Source of the DNA: JAOUEA01 sp040511595
GTDB lineage: Bacteria > Actinomycetota > UBA4738 > HRBIN12
Direction of reading: 5' to 3'
Length of the DNA stretch: 6,389 nt
NCBI GenBank assembly: GCA_040511595.1
Contig: JBEVGU010000150.1
Coordinates: 1 to 6,389 of the forward strand
Shown here: positions 4,962 to 6,389 of the stretch, one piece after another
Layout: the number at the start of each line of letters is the position of its first letter
Position numbering within the stretch: position 1 is the first letter of the stretch
Made by a program: the position numbers and the translations under genes
The notes under the pieces: generated by a model
The model's input: the letters and a program-made list of their open reading frames with translations, nothing else
Database searches by the model: none
Told to the model about the DNA's origin: nothing

Positions 4962-5726
4962 TCACGGGGGGACGCGGGCGCCGTAGACGACCCGTTCGAG
5001 GGTGAGGCCATGTGGTGGGACCATCTGCGGTGCCCTCGAGCGATCCCTCGCCGCCAGGATCGACGGGACGACGTCGGGATCGAGCGTGCCCGAGCCGACG
5101 GCGACGAGCGTGCCGGTGAGGGCGCGCACCATCTGATGCAGGAAGGCGTTCGCCCGGAACCCGAGCTCCAACCGGCCGTCGCGCGAGCTCACGGAGACCC
5201 GCTGCAGGTCACGCACGGTGGGCTTGTCGGGGCCCGGTCGCCGGCAGAACGACGCGAAGTCGTGCTCGCCCACGAGATGGCGCGCGGCCACGCGCATCGA
5301 CCGGATGTCGGGCGCGAACGAACGATGCCAGACGAACCGCGCGGTGAACGGGTCGGCCACGGGCGTGATGTCGATGCGGTAGCGATACTCACGCGCGCTC
5401 GCCGAGAAGCGCGCGTGGAAGCCGGCCGGTGCCGGGCGCACGTCGCGAGCGACGACCTCGGGTCCGAGCCGTCCGTTGATCGCGTTGCGGATCGATCCCG
5501 GGTCGCGCCCCGACGACGTTTCGAACGACGCCACCTGACCGCGAGCGTGCACCCCGGCGTCGGTGCGCCCCGCGACGGCCAGGCTCACGCGCTCGCCCAG
5601 CACCGCCTCGAGCGTCTCGGTCAGCACGCCCTCGACGGTCCGGATGCGCGGGTCTCGCTGCGAGGCCCACCCGCGGAAGCCCGTACCGTCGTAGGCGAGC
5701 AGCACCCTGATCGTGCGGAGGGCCAT
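4962..5726 (-). CDS. truA: tRNA pseudouridine(38-40) synthase
   Basis: TruA isomerises uridines 38-40 in the anticodon stem-loop of many tRNAs. The 254-residue protein has the usual length. The N-terminal strand is IRVLLAYDGTGFRGW (6-20), followed by the catalytic motif AGRTDAGVHARGQVASF, with the nucleophilic Asp at residue 56. Later come the FSASAREYRYRI segment, GEHDFASFCRRP, FLHQMVRAL and the closing PPHGLTLERVVY. The frame runs another 44 codons upstream with no family similarity, so I start at ATG 5726; the GTG one codon earlier is also possible. No Shine-Dalgarno precedes it, and CATACT 6 bases before the ATG may be the -10 box of a leaderless transcript. truA follows rplQ after a strong hairpin, so it is probably not simply co-transcribed. 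The rplM promoter lies downstream of its stop. Confidence 0.96.
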   Translation of the reverse strand: MALRTIRVLLAYDGTGFRGWASQRDPRIRTVEGVLTETLEAVLGERVSLAVAGRTDAGVHARGQVASFETSSGRDPGSIRNAINGRLGPEVVARDVRPAPAGFHARFSASAREYRYRIDITPVADPFTARFVWHRSFAPDIRSMRVAARHLVGEHDFASFCRRPGPDKPTVRDLQRVSVSSRDGRLELGFRANAFLHQMVRALTGTLVAVGSGTLDPDVVPSILAARDRSRAPQMVPPHGLTLERVVYGARVPP

Positions 5727-5732
5727 CACCGG

Positions 5733-5738
5733 AGTATG
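5733..5738 (-). promoter_or_regulatory. Candidate -10 box for leaderless truA
   Basis: CATACT on the minus strand ends 6 bases before the truA ATG. It keeps the two most important -10 bases (second A and final T). There is no Shine-Dalgarno in the gap, and a terminator-like hairpin just upstream would otherwise leave truA poorly transcribed. No convincing -35 is seen. Confidence 0.35.
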
Positions 5739-5754
5739 CGGGACCGGGTGAGCA

Positions 5755-5800
5755 CGAAGGCCGGGGCGGATGCCCCGGCCTTCGGTCGCACTGGGTGCGA
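5755..5800 (-). terminator. Tandem hairpins after rplQ, terminator candidate
   Basis: Two hairpins follow the rplQ stop. In the direction of transcription the first is TCGCAC/GTGCGA around a 3-base loop (5800-5786). The second is a perfect 13-base stem, CGAAGGCCGGGGC/GCCCCGGCCTTCG, around a 4-base loop (5784-5755). The second is very GC-rich but not followed by a T run. High-GC actinobacteria often use such tailless hairpins. It probably ends the rpoA-rplQ operon or attenuates read-through into truA. Confidence 0.65.
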
Positions 5801-5811
5801 GCGGGCGGCCG

Positions 5812-6174
5812 TCAGTCGCCGCGCTCGACGAGCTCGATGCGCGCCATCGGCGCGGCATCGCCCTTGCGCGGTCCGAGCTTCAGGATGCGCGTGTATCCGC
5901 CTGCGCGGCCCTCGAAGCGCGGCCCGATCTCGTGGAAGAGCCGGGCGACGACGTCGCGATCGGGGATGTCCTTCAGCACATCGCGCCGGGCAGCGAGGTC
6001 ACCTCGCTTCGCCTTCGTGATCAACCGCTCTGCATACGGGCGGAGCGCCTTTGCCTTGGCCTCGGTGGTGTCGATCGCCTCGTGCGTGAACAGCTGGGCT
6101 GCTAGCGTCGACAACAGCAGACGCTGGTGGCCCGGGTTCGACCCGAGGCGAGGCCCCTTCTTGGGCTTGGGCAC
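5812..6174 (-). CDS. rplQ: 50S ribosomal protein L17
   Basis: L17 binds 23S rRNA near the peptide exit tunnel. The 120-residue product is a typical short bacterial L17. It opens PKPKKGPRLGSNPGHQRLLLSTLAAQLF, continues with IDTTEAKAKALRPYAERLITKAKRGDL, and ends with GGYTRILKLGPRKGDAAPMARIELV, the conserved C-terminal strand region. The GTG start at 6174 lies 3 bases after the rpoA stop, and GGAGG within the last rpoA codons (6187-6183) serves as its ribosome site. rpoA and rplQ are therefore tightly coupled, the standard end of the alpha operon. A hairpin terminator candidate follows the stop. Confidence 0.98.
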   Translation of the reverse strand: MPKPKKGPRLGSNPGHQRLLLSTLAAQLFTHEAIDTTEAKAKALRPYAERLITKAKRGDLAARRDVLKDIPDRDVVARLFHEIGPRFEGRAGGYTRILKLGPRKGDAAPMARIELVERGD

Positions 6175-6177
6175 CGA

Positions 6178-6389
6178 CTACTCCTCCCGCAGTCCAAGGC
6201 CCAGCTCCTCGAGCTTGGCCTTCACCTCGTCGATCGATTTCTGGCCGAAGTTGCGAATGTCCATGAGCTCCGACTCGCTCTTGAGCACGAGGTCGCCGAC
6301 CGCGTTGATGCCCTCACGCTTCAGGCAGTTGTAGGAGCGCACCGAGAGGTTGAGCTCCTCGATCGTGATCGCGTAGTCGCCGGGGACCT
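6178..6389 (-). CDS. rpoA: RNA polymerase alpha subunit, C-terminal domain (partial)
   Basis: Only the last 69 codons are in the window; the gene continues beyond the right edge. This is the alpha C-terminal domain, which binds UP-element DNA and activators. ELNLSVRSYNCLKREGI contains the equivalents of E. coli Arg265, Asn268, Cys269 and Lys271. NFGQKSIDEV holds the second DNA-contact segment (Gly296, Lys298, Ser299 and Glu302 equivalents). The protein ends GLGLREE and stops with TAG at 6180-6178, without the longer tail of the E. coli protein. The final Glu codons double as the rplQ ribosome site. Confidence 0.97.
   Translation of the reverse strand, partial: VPGDYAITIEELNLSVRSYNCLKREGINAVGDLVLKSESELMDIRNFGQKSIDEVKAKLEELGLGLREE

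Noticed and set aside
3808..4986. Plus-strand frame of 392 codons with Leu/Gly/Arg repeats
   Set aside because: The repeats are the reverse complement of the STAKK codons of the L13 tail, and the frame also covers rpsI and the rplM core, both certain genes.
5727..5858. Forty-four-codon N-terminal extension of TruA
   Set aside because: It would overlap the end of rplQ and the terminator hairpins and has no similarity to TruA N-termini. The family starts at MALRTIRVLLAYDG.
1..6389. Mobile element, CRISPR array, tRNA or rRNA
   Set aside because: No transposase, integrase, terminal inverted repeats, regularly spaced repeats or RNA gene signatures were seen on either strand.

Overview
The window is a high-GC stretch from what is very probably an actinobacterium. 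The order rpoA, rplQ, truA, rplM, rpsI, then glmM and glmS is the typical actinobacterial layout. Several genes start with GTG, and several starts sit just downstream of a TAnnnT-type -10 box with no Shine-Dalgarno sequence, which fits leaderless transcription in that phylum. A more exact placement (for example Acidimicrobiia) would be a guess. Apart from one small gene, every gene is on the minus strand, so the region is read from high to low coordinates.

Right side (6389 to 3663) is core translation machinery. It holds the end of rpoA (alpha C-terminal domain), then rplQ (L17), a tandem-hairpin terminator candidate, truA (tRNA pseudouridine synthase) with a possible leaderless start, a clear promoter, and the rplM-rpsI pair (L13-S9). 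L13 carries an unusual C-terminal extension of about 120 residues, with a Lys/Ala/Thr/Ser-rich part resembling a histone H1 tail.

Middle (3662 to about 1897) is an accessory arsenic block set between rpsI and glmM. A short plus-strand gene for a DUF2007-like protein diverges from arsR. The shared intergenic region contains two nearly identical inverted repeats, the best ArsR operator candidates. arsR overlaps arsM (arsenite methyltransferase) by four bases, so repressor and methylase form one transcription unit. Directly after arsM, overlapping its stop codon, is a wrecked arsC. It keeps the P-loop start and what looks like the C-terminal end of a thioredoxin-type arsenate reductase, but its middle is missing and its frame is broken by two single-base changes. 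The block seems to have narrowed to arsenite sensing and methylation; no arsenite efflux gene is visible here.

Left side (1836 to 1) is amino-sugar synthesis for the cell wall: complete glmM, then the N-terminal part of glmS, cut by the window edge. These two enzymes supply glucosamine-6-phosphate and convert it to glucosamine-1-phosphate for UDP-GlcNAc.

There is no CRISPR array, transposase, tRNA or rRNA, and no strong case for a wholly new system. The points worth a second look are the decayed arsC, the paired ArsR operators, the L13 tail, the rplM leader and the apparent leaderless starts.
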